Shown here: positions 34,649 through 43,533 of the stretch, one piece after another
How positions within the stretch are numbered: position 1 is the stretch's first letter
How the letters are laid out: each line of letters starts with the position of its first letter
NCBI GenBank assembly: GCA_023392075.1
Contig: JAEVZU010000179.1
Coordinates: 3,191 to 67,190 of the forward strand
Direction of reading: 5' to 3'
Source of the DNA: Bacillota bacterium
Lineage (GTDB): Bacteria > Bacillota > Clostridia > Acetivibrionales > DSM-1351
DNA length: 64,000 nucleotides
Program-made: the position numbers and the translations under genes
Notes under the pieces: generated by a model
What the model was told of the DNA's origin: nothing
Databases searched by the model: none
Seen by the model: only the letters and a program-made list of their open reading frames with translations

Positions 34649-35704
34649 TCAGATCGTTCCGGAATCTCGTCCGTGTTTCTTTCGGTACTGTAAGGGGGTC
34701 AAATTATGAAGCTCAAAAAAGAATTTGTAAAAATAATATCTGTTTTCATAGCCCACAGATTCTATTATACTGCCAATAGACATACGGGTATTCAGAAGCA
34801 GATCTTCAGCCTTTGACATTCGGATTTTTCTATGAAATTCCGAAAAAGTCATACCTGTATGCTTTTTAATAAGCCTTGCATAATAATCCTGCTGGAAATG
34901 AAACCTTTTGGTAAGCTCTTTGAGAGAAGCATCTTTATAATTTCCCCTCATATACTCTTCTATTTCTGAGAACAAGAGTTCATTCATTTTTTTCAGGTGT
35001 GTTGAAGTAAGAAGTATATCATAATCCTTGGTCAATATATCAAATACCCGTATCATGAGCCCTTTAACAATATACTTTGCACCTTTTCCATTTTTAAATT
35101 TCTCCTCTGCAACCTGTTCAATTAAAGAAAATATTTCATTGTCTGTATATCGTGGATTAAATTGCAGGAACTGTTTTATACTTTTCTGTTCCAGTAAAGC
35201 TTTCCTGATAAATTTCTGAACTTTATTATCCAGCTCCGAAAGAAACAACTCGTCAAATAAATCCTCTTTCATTCCCAAGAAAATAACATAGTTATCCTGA
35301 TTCTTTACAAAATCCGCATGTTCGCTATTTCTGTCTATTATGCATATGCTTCCCTGAGGAAAAGTATATTTTACTCCCGCAATCAGCTGATTTAATTCCC
35401 CTTTTACAACATAGGCCATTTCTATAAAATTATGGCGGTGCAGCGGAGTCATATGGGAGTTCTGATGATCCCGGTAATCTGTTATTACGGGCGGGCTGAA
35501 ATCCAAAGAGACTATGATTTTGGAATCCGGTAAAGTTCTCCATGAAATTATAACCAAAGATTCATTGATACTATAAACCATATCATTACCGCCTGGGCAA
35601 ACCCTCATTAGATCCTGAGATAACATCTGAGCTATAGCGTTTTCTTGTGCTGATGCTATTGAATCAGTATCATCAAGTAATTCATAATGCTTCATTAAGT
35701 CCAT
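34649..35704 (-). CDS. AraC family transcriptional regulator (cupin sensor)
   Basis: A 351-residue regulator. A cupin sensor with PLHRHNFIEMAYVVKGEL lies in the N-terminal half. The double HTH is at the C-terminus (LKELTKRFHFQQDYYARLIKK and SVGYENRYYFYKFFFELH). I chose ATG 35704 because AAGGTG is about 10 bases upstream; GTG 35713 is too close to it. By position it most likely activates the GPH symporter and GH2 genes in response to a sugar, although it has its own terminator. Confidence 0.88.
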   Translation of the reverse strand: MDLMKHYELLDDTDSIASAQENAIAQMLSQDLMRVCPGGNDMVYSINESLVIISWRTLPDSKIIVSLDFSPPVITDYRDHQNSHMTPLHRHNFIEMAYVVKGELNQLIAGVKYTFPQGSICIIDRNSEHADFVKNQDNYVIFLGMKEDLFDELFLSELDNKVQKFIRKALLEQKSIKQFLQFNPRYTDNEIFSLIEQVAEEKFKNGKGAKYIVKGLMIRVFDILTKDYDILLTSTHLKKMNELLFSEIEEYMRGNYKDASLKELTKRFHFQQDYYARLIKKHTGMTFSEFHRKIRMSKAEDLLLNTRMSIGSIIESVGYENRYYFYKFFFELHNLTPLQYRKKHGRDSGTI

Positions 35705-35894
35705 ATTTATCACACCTTTTTGGTATTGGTTTATTTCACAGCTTTTCCGCCAAAAACTTCATATGCCCTAATTGAATTGATGAAAATTGAAACTATTTGC
35801 CGTAACACAAAAAATCTTACCGATCCATACGAGCTTTTAATTCAACCCCGTGATATCAATTTTTCGCTCTTATTAAGCTGGCTTCCAGGCAAAA

Positions 35895-36476
35895 TTAAAC
35901 CTTTAAAGAACCTCGAAACCCTCTGGCAGCATAATATGATTCCGCACCATTATGGTACACAAACACAGTGTCGTACCGGCAATCACAAAAGATGGCTCCT
36001 CCGAGTTTTCTAATATGGTCAGGTGTTTTCACCCAGCTCGATGTTTTCGCATCAAACCTTCCAAGTTTCTGAAGCCCCCGGTATTCTTCCTCCGTTAAAA
36101 GCTCAATGCTCATGGCTTCAGCCATATCAATAGCGCTATTTTCCGGTTTATGTTCTTTCCTTGATTCCAATGCCTCACGGTCGTAACAAACACTTCTGCG
36201 GCCTTTGGGACTTTCTGATGAACAATCATAAAAAATGTATTTATCTGTATTTTTGTCATAGCCAACAACATCCGGCTCGCCACCGGTTATCTCCATTTCA
36301 TTGAGGGACCATAGTTTATCAAAATCAGTTTCAAGCTTTGCCTGTACCTTATTCCAATCAAGACCTTTATGGAAGTCCAAATTTTTCTTAAAACGGTTTT
36401 TCAACGTTCTAATTAATTCCTCACGTTGTTCCGGTGATAACTCTTTTTTATTTCTGTTATTGTTAATCTGCATCAT
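35895..36476 (-). CDS. DUF4256 family protein
   Basis: A 193-residue soluble protein with the strongly conserved DUF4256 ending: KTSSWVKTPDHIRKLGGAIF, then CRYDTVFVYHNGAESYY and RGFRGSLKV. The N-terminal half is highly charged (SPEQREELIRTLKNRF), with EITGGEPDVVGYD in the middle. Function is unknown; this family is widespread as an isolated single gene. The ribosome binding site is GGAGAG; ATG 36473 is an equally good start. No operon partner is seen. Confidence 0.85.
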   Translation of the reverse strand: MMQINNNRNKKELSPEQREELIRTLKNRFKKNLDFHKGLDWNKVQAKLETDFDKLWSLNEMEITGGEPDVVGYDKNTDKYIFYDCSSESPKGRRSVCYDREALESRKEHKPENSAIDMAEAMSIELLTEEEYRGLQKLGRFDAKTSSWVKTPDHIRKLGGAIFCDCRYDTVFVYHNGAESYYAARGFRGSLKV

Positions 36477-36777
36477 GATAATCTCTCCATAATTTTAATC
36501 AAAATAGTAAATATATTATGCACGCTTGTCAAGATATAAATCCAGAAATCTTCAATATGAACTCCTTTTTTGAAAAAGCATTCCTGCGTGATCAGCCCGC
36601 CTTTATCCCCTCTCATACAGCGGACAGCTATCAGACGGCTGATTTAAAAAGTCGCCGTAACGAGAGTAAAATATTGATTGTTGATTTCTGAATGTATTTT
36701 ATATTGACAAAATTGATGAAACATCATATCATAGATAAAGACAGTCTCTATTATCTTTTAAATTGAGAGGGATTAAT
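36477..36777. other. intergenic region with the Rrf2 promoter
   Basis: A clear promoter lies at 36704-36732. Further left, the minus strand has a ~60-codon open frame (MRGDKGGLITQECFF) that runs into the DUF4256 start without a ribosome binding site. I cannot call it a gene; it may be a relic. Confidence 0.45.
36704..36732 (+). promoter_or_regulatory. sigma-A-type promoter of the Rrf2 gene
   Basis: TTGACA (36704-36709), a 17-base spacer and TATCAT (36727-36732), 46 bases upstream of the Rrf2 start. A partial palindrome in the spacer (GATGAAACATC) is a possible regulator site. Confidence 0.75.
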
Positions 36778-37185
36778 ATGAAATACACAAAAGCAACAAA
36801 TTATGCTCTGCACATCATGGGGTACATGGTAAGATATGAAGGCAAAGAAAATCTGAGCCTACAGCCATTGGCAAGCCACATGAACATATCTCCCACCTAT
36901 CTTTCCAAGATATTAACCCAGCTTGTCAAAGCGGATCTTATACAATCCGTTCCTGGAGTTAATGGTGGGTATAGCCTGCGTAAAAAGAAAGAAAATATCT
37001 CTTTTCTTGATGTGATACAGGCCATTGAGGGAAGTGGCGCTCTATTTACCTGTGAAATGGTCGAGGAAGAATGTTGTTTTCAAAAGGTTATGCAAGAAGC
37101 GGAAAGCCGGATGGAATCCTATTTGCAAGAAAAAACAATATATAAGGTTGTAAAAGACATTCCCTCTCATAGCACCTGTGATTAA
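36778..37185 (+). CDS. Rrf2 family transcriptional regulator
   Basis: A 135-residue winged-helix regulator. MKYTKATNYALHIMGYM is the family start, LASHMNISPTYLSKILTQL the HTH, and VNGGYSLRK the wing. The C-terminal half has Cys residues (FTCEMVEEECCFQKV), which in IscR or NsrR would hold an iron-sulfur cluster. Here the CxxxxxxCC spacing differs, so redox sensing is only possible. The start at ATG 36778 follows GAGAGGG. It heads a unit with a methyltransferase and a MATE exporter, whose expression it probably controls. Confidence 0.88.
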   Translation: MKYTKATNYALHIMGYMVRYEGKENLSLQPLASHMNISPTYLSKILTQLVKADLIQSVPGVNGGYSLRKKKENISFLDVIQAIEGSGALFTCEMVEEECCFQKVMQEAESRMESYLQEKTIYKVVKDIPSHSTCD

Positions 37186-37197
37186 CAGGTCTTTTTA
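37172..37197 (+). terminator. hairpin/terminator overlapping the Rrf2 stop codon
   Basis: ACCTGT (37174-37179) and ACAGGT (37185-37190), followed by CTTTTT. The short stem suggests partial read-through or attenuation into the methyltransferase and MATE genes. Confidence 0.5.
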
Positions 37198-37277
37198 GTG
37201 GGAGTAAGTAACTTTTTTATTCGGCAATTAAGGATAACTAGGGTCTTTAATATATTTAATACAAGGAGGAACATTTT

Positions 37278-37883
37278 ATGTCTATTAATAATTATAGCTC
37301 TCATCATCATGTTATGGGTGAGCAAAATTTCATCAATAAAATTCAATTTCTGGACGGAGCCATGAGAAAGAGGCTATCTCCTCCCGAGGACATTTTGAAA
37401 TTGCTGCCCATACAGAAAAAAAGCCATATCTTAGACGCAGGCGCCGGTTCCGGGTACCTGACGCTTCCCGCCGCCAAGCGTACAGATGGAACAGTTTATG
37501 CGTTGGATATCGATTCCCGGATGCTGAATGTAATTGGTTTAAAAGCAAAGTCTGAGAATATAACGAATATTCAACTGACACAAGGTGGAATTGACCCCAT
37601 TCCGCTGGCAGACGGCTCAGTTGATATTGTATTAGCCTCTCTTATCCTGCATGAGGTGGGGCCGCTCTCCCCGGCACTCATGCAAATGAGCCGCGTGCTT
37701 AAAACAGGAGGATATTTTCTGTGCGTGGAATATGAAAAAGAAGAAAACACTGTGCAAGGGCCGCCCATGCATATTCGCATTTCTTCTGTCCGGATGGAGC
37801 AAGAGCTTATTTCTGCCGGCTTCCGCATCGAACAAAAGGTTTTTCCCGGAGAGTCCATATATATCATTACCGCAAGAAAATAG
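37278..37883 (+). CDS. class I SAM-dependent methyltransferase
   Basis: A 201-residue methyltransferase. Motif I is ILDAGAGSGYLTLPAA, the acidic motif II VYALDIDSRML, and motif IV LASLILHEVGPL. It is of the small UbiE/Methyltransf_11 type. The N-terminus is His-rich (NYSSHHHVMGE), possibly chance. AAGGAGG precedes ATG. It is 12 bases before the MATE exporter gene and therefore co-translated with it. The pairing suggests that it methylates a small, perhaps toxic, compound that is then exported, or that both respond to the same stress. The substrate is unknown. Confidence 0.85.
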   Translation: MSINNYSSHHHVMGEQNFINKIQFLDGAMRKRLSPPEDILKLLPIQKKSHILDAGAGSGYLTLPAAKRTDGTVYALDIDSRMLNVIGLKAKSENITNIQLTQGGIDPIPLADGSVDIVLASLILHEVGPLSPALMQMSRVLKTGGYFLCVEYEKEENTVQGPPMHIRISSVRMEQELISAGFRIEQKVFPGESIYIITARK

Positions 37884-37895
37884 GAGGTCTTTATA

Positions 37896-39257
37896 ATGAA
37901 TACAATCAACGAACAATTAGGCTCAGCATCGGTTGGAAAGCTGCTTCTCAAATTTTCTATTCCTGCCATTGCAGGTATGTTGGTTAACTCGCTATACAAC
38001 CTCCTTGACCGTCTCTTTGTTGGCAGGCTTGGTGCCCTGGCAATGACAGGAATCGGTATAACATTGCCATTCATGACATTGATCTCAGCCTTTACCTCAT
38101 TGGTTGGCATCGGTACTTCATCTATTGTTTCCCTGCGGCTGGGACAGACCAGGAAGGCAGATGCGGAAAAGGTGCTGGGTAATGCCTTCTCTATGCTTAC
38201 CCTGCTTATGCTGATGGTTACCGTCGTTGGGTTGGCATTCAAGAAGACAATATTGACTTTACTTGGAGCCAGCGAAGCGACAATGGGCTATGCCTCGGAC
38301 TACATTACCATTATACTTCTTGGAAGTGTATTTCAGGGCATTGGTGCAGGCCTTAGCAATGTGATCCGGGCAGAGGGGCATCCAGTCAAAGCTACGATAG
38401 TACTGGTAATTGGTACAGTACTGGATATACTTCTTAACCCGCTTTTCATTTTTACCTTTAATATGGGAATTGCCGGTGCAGCATGGACGACCGTTATTTC
38501 GGCATCTGTAACATCTGTTTTGGTATTCACCCATTTTGTTGGTAAGCGAGGCTTACTAAAGCTTCACCGGGTAAATTTAAAACTTAGTTTACCCATCGTC
38601 AAGGATATTATCAGTATTGGAATAGTCCCGTTTTTTATGCAAATTGCGGTTTTTATTGTAGGTATCATATCCAATAACGCACTTAAAACATACGGAGGAG
38701 ATGTGGCAATCGGTGCAATGACAATTGTAAATGCGGTCATGGTTCTATTCCTTATGTCCGCCATGGGAATTACACAGGGGGCTCAGCCTATTCTTGGATT
38801 CAACTACGGTGCACAGCATTATGATCGGGTAAAGAAAACCTTGAAGCTAGAATTGATTTCAGTAATTTCCATCTGTATATTTACCTTTTTAATGGTACAA
38901 TTTTTCCCCGCAGGTCTTGCCCGTATTTTCAGTAATGACTTAGAGTTGATTAGTGCCGCCCGCTATGGTATGCGTATCTTCCTGCTGATGCTCCCGATTA
39001 TAGGTGTTCAAATTGTGGGTGCAAGTTACTTTCAGGCTATAGGAGCAGCAAAAAAAGCTATGCTTCTTGGTTTACTAAGACAAGTAGCCACTCTAGTCCC
39101 AATGCTACTGATCCTCCCCAACTTTTTTGGGTTGACCGGAGTGTGGGCGGCAGGACCGGCATCAGATTTTATCTCATGCAGTGTAGCCATTGTTTTTCTA
39201 ATAAGGGAAATGAATAGACTTAGTAAGACTGAGCATATTGAACATATACCAACTTGA
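37896..39257 (+). CDS. MATE family efflux transporter
   Basis: A 453-residue exporter with twelve predicted membrane segments in two similar halves. It resembles clostridial MepA-like multidrug exporters: LLLKFSIPAIAGMLVNSLYN at the start and QGAQPILGFNYGAQHYDRV at the start of the second half. MATE proteins expel cationic drugs or metabolites in exchange for Na+ or H+. AGGAGG lies nine bases upstream. It is the last gene of the Rrf2-methyltransferase-MATE cluster. Specificity is not readable. Confidence 0.9.
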   Translation: MNTINEQLGSASVGKLLLKFSIPAIAGMLVNSLYNLLDRLFVGRLGALAMTGIGITLPFMTLISAFTSLVGIGTSSIVSLRLGQTRKADAEKVLGNAFSMLTLLMLMVTVVGLAFKKTILTLLGASEATMGYASDYITIILLGSVFQGIGAGLSNVIRAEGHPVKATIVLVIGTVLDILLNPLFIFTFNMGIAGAAWTTVISASVTSVLVFTHFVGKRGLLKLHRVNLKLSLPIVKDIISIGIVPFFMQIAVFIVGIISNNALKTYGGDVAIGAMTIVNAVMVLFLMSAMGITQGAQPILGFNYGAQHYDRVKKTLKLELISVISICIFTFLMVQFFPAGLARIFSNDLELISAARYGMRIFLLMLPIIGVQIVGASYFQAIGAAKKAMLLGLLRQVATLVPMLLILPNFFGLTGVWAAGPASDFISCSVAIVFLIREMNRLSKTEHIEHIPT

Positions 39258-39339
39258 CGAAATCGTTTCTTTGTTGGAAAACCCGGGGCCCTGTCTATGA
39301 CCGGAATCGTTCGTTAAATTCCCGTTAAATCTACAAACA

Positions 39340-40137
39340 CTATGCTTCTTCAAACTCCCTTCCGTAAACCTCAATCTGACTCAGAGCCGGGAAAGGAGAC
39401 GGATCATCAGACTTAATCAAATTACTAAGCCTGACCAGAGTTGTTATCTTTTTTTGAAAAGTTAATTTATGGGGTTTCTGACTCTTTTCCAACTGCCAAT
39501 CAATAGAAGTTCCATCGGAAAAAGACAAAGTGACTTGTGTCCACCAATTGTCATGTGGAAAGTCAGCGCGGGTATACAGGATAATTTTATCAGTCTCTAT
39601 TTTACGGCCAAAATCAACCAAAATTGTTGCATCCTCCTGTCTGTTAATTCCCCATGATTGGAAAGGCCATTCTCCGTGTGAAGTATTGGCAACAACACCA
39701 TCTATTGCATTCCTTGCTGCAAAAACCGCTTCCCCTCTGGTCTCAACATTTGCTGCAGCATGAGGATAGCAATTGGTTTCCCCGTGCTGATCAGCAACAT
39801 TTAACGCAAGATTCCTATATACTCCTATCTCATCCCCGGTAGCAACCCGTGCATAAAGATAGTGTTTACTTCCACAGAAAACTTTTGGAGAATAGCTTAT
39901 TCTCTTTTCCCCGAAAGGTACGTTATAGTTTACATCACCTGTAATATATACGAAAGCAGGCCCAAGGGCATCATCAATCTGCAGAAGAATATTAAGATTT
40001 TTTACAGACGACTCCAGGCGTATTACATCACCAGGCTCATATTCCGAAGTGTAGGCAAGAGTCACTTCATTTTCTCCGGTATTTTGCAGCTTTACATTTT
40101 GATCTTTATCAATAATTTTTAAGGTTAATTCCGCCAT
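39340..40137 (-). CDS. cytosolic protein with discoidin-like (F5/8C-type) carbohydrate-binding domain
   Basis: A 265-residue protein without signal peptide. The N-terminal ~120 residues are beta-rich with no family I can name. Residues ~125-260 resemble a galactose-binding or discoidin-like fold: AARNAIDGVVANTSHGEWPF, QSWGINRQEDATILVDFG, and the closing DDPSPFPALSQIEVYGREF. Such domains usually sit in secreted enzymes, so a free cytosolic copy is unusual. AAAGGAG precedes ATG. It lies alone between convergent MATE and LysR genes. It may bind a sugar or be an accessory to a carbohydrate pathway elsewhere. Confidence 0.6.
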   Translation of the reverse strand: MAELTLKIIDKDQNVKLQNTGENEVTLAYTSEYEPGDVIRLESSVKNLNILLQIDDALGPAFVYITGDVNYNVPFGEKRISYSPKVFCGSKHYLYARVATGDEIGVYRNLALNVADQHGETNCYPHAAANVETRGEAVFAARNAIDGVVANTSHGEWPFQSWGINRQEDATILVDFGRKIETDKIILYTRADFPHDNWWTQVTLSFSDGTSIDWQLEKSQKPHKLTFQKKITTLVRLSNLIKSDDPSPFPALSQIEVYGREFEEA

Positions 40138-40358
40138 AATAACTCCTTTAAAATATTTATTGCTTTAATTATATTCTCCAATGAATTTTTCTGATTATTA
40201 CGTTAATCCAAGTATATCATTCACTTTATACTAATTCCTGTTATATATTATCGAAAATATTGCAAATCCTACACTATAAATTTATAGATTAAATTTTTAG
40301 TATAGTAATGTCTGTACAATCTTTATGATAATCTTAAAGAAATTTCTAAATCAGGTAT

Positions 40359-41252
40359 TCAAGATTTCTTTGATAATATAATTTCTTTAAATTTTTCAGC
40401 GGCATTGGAGTGTACTGAGCTTTTCATTTCAATAAGTCCTATGCCTCTGGTAGGAAGCTGATTTTCCAGCTTGACATGAAACACCTCATTGTTATCGATA
40501 AACTGTCCACAAAGTTCCATTGGGATGAAAGCCAGACCCATGTTGTTCCTGACAAAACTGATAATCAAATCGAGACTGCCAAGCTCCAGGATAGGTGACA
40601 AGGATATACCGGCTTTTTCAAAAAAATCGTCAATGCATAAACGGCTGATGCTTTTACGTTCCAGCATTACAAGCGAATATTGGGATAGCTCGGAGAAAGA
40701 CATGCTGCCGTTTGTCAGATTTTTATATATCGCGCCGCCGATCAAAATATCATGGACTTCACAACATCTCGTTATAGAGAGTGTATCATCCTCAAAGGGT
40801 AAGTTTATAAAGCCAAAATCCACCTGCCCGCTTTTAAGTAACTCAACAGTTTCAAGTGAAGTCCGATTTGTGATTTCTAATCTGATTCCAGGATATTTTT
40901 TTGCAAAGCTTGTAATATACGGTAAAAGATAATAGTTGCAAATTGTATCGCTGGCACTGATGGATATTATTCCGCTTTCCAGATGCACCAACTTTTCAAT
41001 CCTGGTTTCAGCCAATGAAATATGTGAAAATGCTTTTTCAAGCTCATCAAAAAGCACCTGTCCTTCGTAAGTTAAAGTAATACCTTTTTTCGATCTGATA
41101 CAAAGAACCGTGTGCAGCTGTTCTTCCAAAGTTTTTAATGCAGTACTTATATTCGGCTGTGATACATACAAATTTTCTGCCGCACGAGTCAGATTGCGTG
41201 TTTTGCCAATCTCATAGAACACTTTATATAATTCCAGCGAAGTTCCTTTCAT
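40359..41252 (-). CDS. LysR family transcriptional regulator
   Basis: A 297-residue regulator. The N-terminal HTH (NLTRAAENLYVSQPNISTAL) is followed by the usual linker helix and a periplasmic-binding-protein-like effector domain (GIISISASDTICNYYLLPYI). It is transcribed divergently from the PurA-like gene, with 115 AT-rich bases between the starts. By the usual LysR layout it should control that gene in response to a small co-inducer. That would be unusual for a housekeeping purA. Confidence 0.9.
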   Translation of the reverse strand: MKGTSLELYKVFYEIGKTRNLTRAAENLYVSQPNISTALKTLEEQLHTVLCIRSKKGITLTYEGQVLFDELEKAFSHISLAETRIEKLVHLESGIISISASDTICNYYLLPYITSFAKKYPGIRLEITNRTSLETVELLKSGQVDFGFINLPFEDDTLSITRCCEVHDILIGGAIYKNLTNGSMSFSELSQYSLVMLERKSISRLCIDDFFEKAGISLSPILELGSLDLIISFVRNNMGLAFIPMELCGQFIDNNEVFHVKLENQLPTRGIGLIEMKSSVHSNAAEKFKEIILSKKS

Positions 41253-41367
41253 ATTATCACATCCATAAGTATAATTTATTGATACGATATATAATATATA
41301 TTTTATTTATCATTGTCAACGGAGTATACTGCAAATAGAAGTGATATTTTGAAGGGAGATGTATTAT

Positions 41368-42636
41368 ATGTCAATAAAAGTAGTAGTTGGAGCTCAATTT
41401 GGTGATGAAGGCAAAGGCAAGATGGTTGACTGGCTCGCAAAAGATGCCGATATGGTCGTGCGCTTTCAGGGAGGGGATAATGCCGGACATACGGTTATCA
41501 ATGAGCATGGCGTTTTCAAACTGCATATTATTCCATGCGGAATATTCCGCCCCGGATGTAAATGTTTTATCGGAACCGGCACTGTCGTCAATCCTGATGT
41601 GTTGATTGCTGAGATGGAAATGCTTTATAAAGCAGGAATTGGCTTGTCAAATCTTATGCTTTCGGAGAAAGCGCAGCTCATTATGCCCTGGCATGTTGCC
41701 TTAGATGAAGCTATGGAACGCTCCGGCGGCATAGGAACCACCAGGTGCGGCGTCGGGCAAGCTTATGCTGATAAATTCCTTCGTAAAAATTTCCGTGCTG
41801 AAGATTTACGCAATATGGATGCTTTCAAAGAGAAATTGTCCCGGCATCTTGAGTTCGTAAATGCACAGCTTGCCTTTTATGGGGCAAAGCCGTTTTTATC
41901 TGAAAAAATTATTGAAAAATGCCTGTACTGGCAAGAAAAATTAATGCCTTTACTCTGTGATTCTTTTGATACCATTCATTCTGCTCTTGTAAAAAAAGCT
42001 AACATCATATTCGAAGGACAGCTTGGAACAATGAAAGATATCGACCTCGGCATCTATCCCTTTGTCACGTCATCAAATCCTGTTGCCGCTTATGCTGCGG
42101 TAAGCGGAGGATTTTCACCCAAATTAATTGATTGTATTACAGGCGTGTGCAAAGCCTTCTCCAGTGCAGTAGGCGATGGGCCCTTCCCTACTGAAATGCC
42201 TGAAGGCGACGCTTCGCTGCTTCGTGGTTCCGGCTTAAATTCGGATGATGAGTACGGGGCAAGAACAGGGCGCCCTCGCCGTATTGGGTGGCTTGATTTA
42301 CCTGTTTTACAGTATGCAAACGCAATAAACGGTTTTGATGAATTGGCTCTGACAAAGCTCGACAAATTAGACTCATTACCTGAAATCAAGGTGTGTACCC
42401 ATTACACACTTAATGGTATGACACTTAAGAATATGCCCAATACCCATGACCTTTATCGAGTAGAACCGATATATGAAGCCATACCGGGCTGGTTATCCGA
42501 CACATCGGGCTGCAATACCTTTAATGAATTGCCCGAAAATGCAAAACATTATGTTAAAACAATCAGTAAAAAAATCGGTGTACCAATCCGGTATATCGGA
42601 AATGGGGCAACCAGGGCGAGTATGATTTTAGTCTGA
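41368..42636 (+). CDS. adenylosuccinate-synthetase-like ligase with altered purine-binding motifs
   Basis: A 422-residue PurA homologue. GTP-linked chemistry is conserved: GDEGKGK loop with catalytic Asp, GGDNAGHT with catalytic His, guanine-recognition LTKLDKLD, and aspartate-loop Arg residues in TGRPRRIGWLD. Several PurA signatures differ. GTTGRGIGPAY of E. coli is GTTRCGVGQAY here. EGAQGT is EGQLGT, placing Leu where E. coli PurA has the IMP-contacting Gln224. STRVGAGPFPTE is SSAVGDGPFPTE, and the GATTGR loop is GARTGR. It may be a paralogue acting on a different nucleotide or amino acid. The start at 41368 follows GAAGGGAG. A divergent LysR regulator and a deleted downstream gene also set it apart from ordinary purA. 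Confidence 0.85.
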   Translation: MSIKVVVGAQFGDEGKGKMVDWLAKDADMVVRFQGGDNAGHTVINEHGVFKLHIIPCGIFRPGCKCFIGTGTVVNPDVLIAEMEMLYKAGIGLSNLMLSEKAQLIMPWHVALDEAMERSGGIGTTRCGVGQAYADKFLRKNFRAEDLRNMDAFKEKLSRHLEFVNAQLAFYGAKPFLSEKIIEKCLYWQEKLMPLLCDSFDTIHSALVKKANIIFEGQLGTMKDIDLGIYPFVTSSNPVAAYAAVSGGFSPKLIDCITGVCKAFSSAVGDGPFPTEMPEGDASLLRGSGLNSDDEYGARTGRPRRIGWLDLPVLQYANAINGFDELALTKLDKLDSLPEIKVCTHYTLNGMTLKNMPNTHDLYRVEPIYEAIPGWLSDTSGCNTFNELPENAKHYVKTISKKIGVPIRYIGNGATRASMILV

Positions 42637-42652
42637 AGGAGGTAGTTTACTT

Positions 42653-42664
42653 ATGCATCTCTAA
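42653..42664 (+). pseudogene. start of a deleted gene: ribosome binding site plus three codons
   Basis: AAGGAGG (42636-42642) overlaps the PurA-like stop codon and is ideally spaced from ATG 42653, but the frame is ATG CAT CTC TAA. The convergent methyltransferase gene ends inside it (stop codon 42661-42663). This looks like the intact translation start of a co-transcribed partner whose body was lost at a junction near 42660. Confidence 0.55.
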
Positions 42665-43179
42665 ATATAGCGTCTTACTTTATTCATATAATTTATATAC
42701 TCTTCCCCGAATTTCTTTACGCACCATCTTTCTTCAGATAGGATAATCCAGTGCGCTGATATCTGGAAGACCATCAGTATTGCAAGCAATATTAATGACT
42801 GAGTAAGCAGCACACAACCTAAAAAATAAATGAAATATGCCACATACATAGGATTACGGGAAATTCTGTATAACCCTTTAAGATTAATGCCATTCTCGGC
42901 AGGTTTTGCAAAATTTGATACCGACACAATACAGAACAGGACTCCTAATCCATATATCACCAAACCTGTATAAAGCCAGTATGGATTAGTCGTAATCTTG
43001 AGGAAGCACAGATATACAATGAGCAGAATGTTTGAAATCTGATAAAACCAGTACACTGCTTTTTCTTTTCCAAGCAGCGGAGCGAAGAAGGCCGCACGAT
43101 TTAATGCTTCCTTGTCCAATATGCCTAAAAGTACAAATCTTATAAGTATAAATGGTATTAAAATCAGAAATGCATTCAT
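42661..43179 (-). CDS. isoprenylcysteine/phospholipid methyltransferase-like membrane protein
   Basis: A 172-residue membrane protein with four or five hydrophobic segments. The C-terminal motif GLYRISRNPMYVAYFIYFLG and the final EERWCVKKFGEEYINYMNKV are typical of the ICMT/PEMT family, whose members methylate isoprenylated or lipid substrates with SAM. Bacterial relatives are uncharacterised. The ribosome binding site is AGAGGAG. It is convergent with the PurA-like gene and abuts its broken downstream start. Confidence 0.82.
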   Translation of the reverse strand: MNAFLILIPFILIRFVLLGILDKEALNRAAFFAPLLGKEKAVYWFYQISNILLIVYLCFLKITTNPYWLYTGLVIYGLGVLFCIVSVSNFAKPAENGINLKGLYRISRNPMYVAYFIYFLGCVLLTQSLILLAILMVFQISAHWIILSEERWCVKKFGEEYINYMNKVRRYI

Positions 43180-43533
43180 AGTATCCCCAATTCTCCTCTT
43201 GTATCTTTGCCCATAGTATTTTATCTCAAATTCTGATTTACTGCTTTGTTGGATTATATAAATAATCCGAAGTTCAATTAATATTGTACTATAAAAAAGG
43301 AAAGCAGTCGATATTTACGATCTGGTGCTTCATTTATCTTCGTTAAATCGAGATTAATGTCTCAAAAACTCAGTTATCTAATCCTAAGGATTTTGAAAAT
43401 GTATCCTTAAATCGATGATTCAGATAATTTTATGTCTAAAATGTTATTCTTGCTCATAATAATTGAAACACGATGTGTCTGCAATTGTCACTGGTAGAAT
43501 ATTGTCAAATTCAAACCACAATTCATGAAGCCA
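43180..43533. other. AT-rich intergenic region
   Basis: About 350 bases between two minus-strand genes. No gene, RNA or convincing terminator was recognised. It contains the promoter of the ICMT-like gene. Confidence 0.4.

Noticed and set aside
35720..35830. Minus-strand frame ending SIRAYEVFGGKAVK
   Set aside because: It looks mildly coding-like, but it is short, has no start, and its family could not be recognised; left unannotated.
41368..42636. PurZ (2-aminoadenine pathway) identity for the PurA-like gene
   Set aside because: The catalytic Asp in GDEGKGK, which is replaced in PurZ, is intact, and the genes are not in a phage context.
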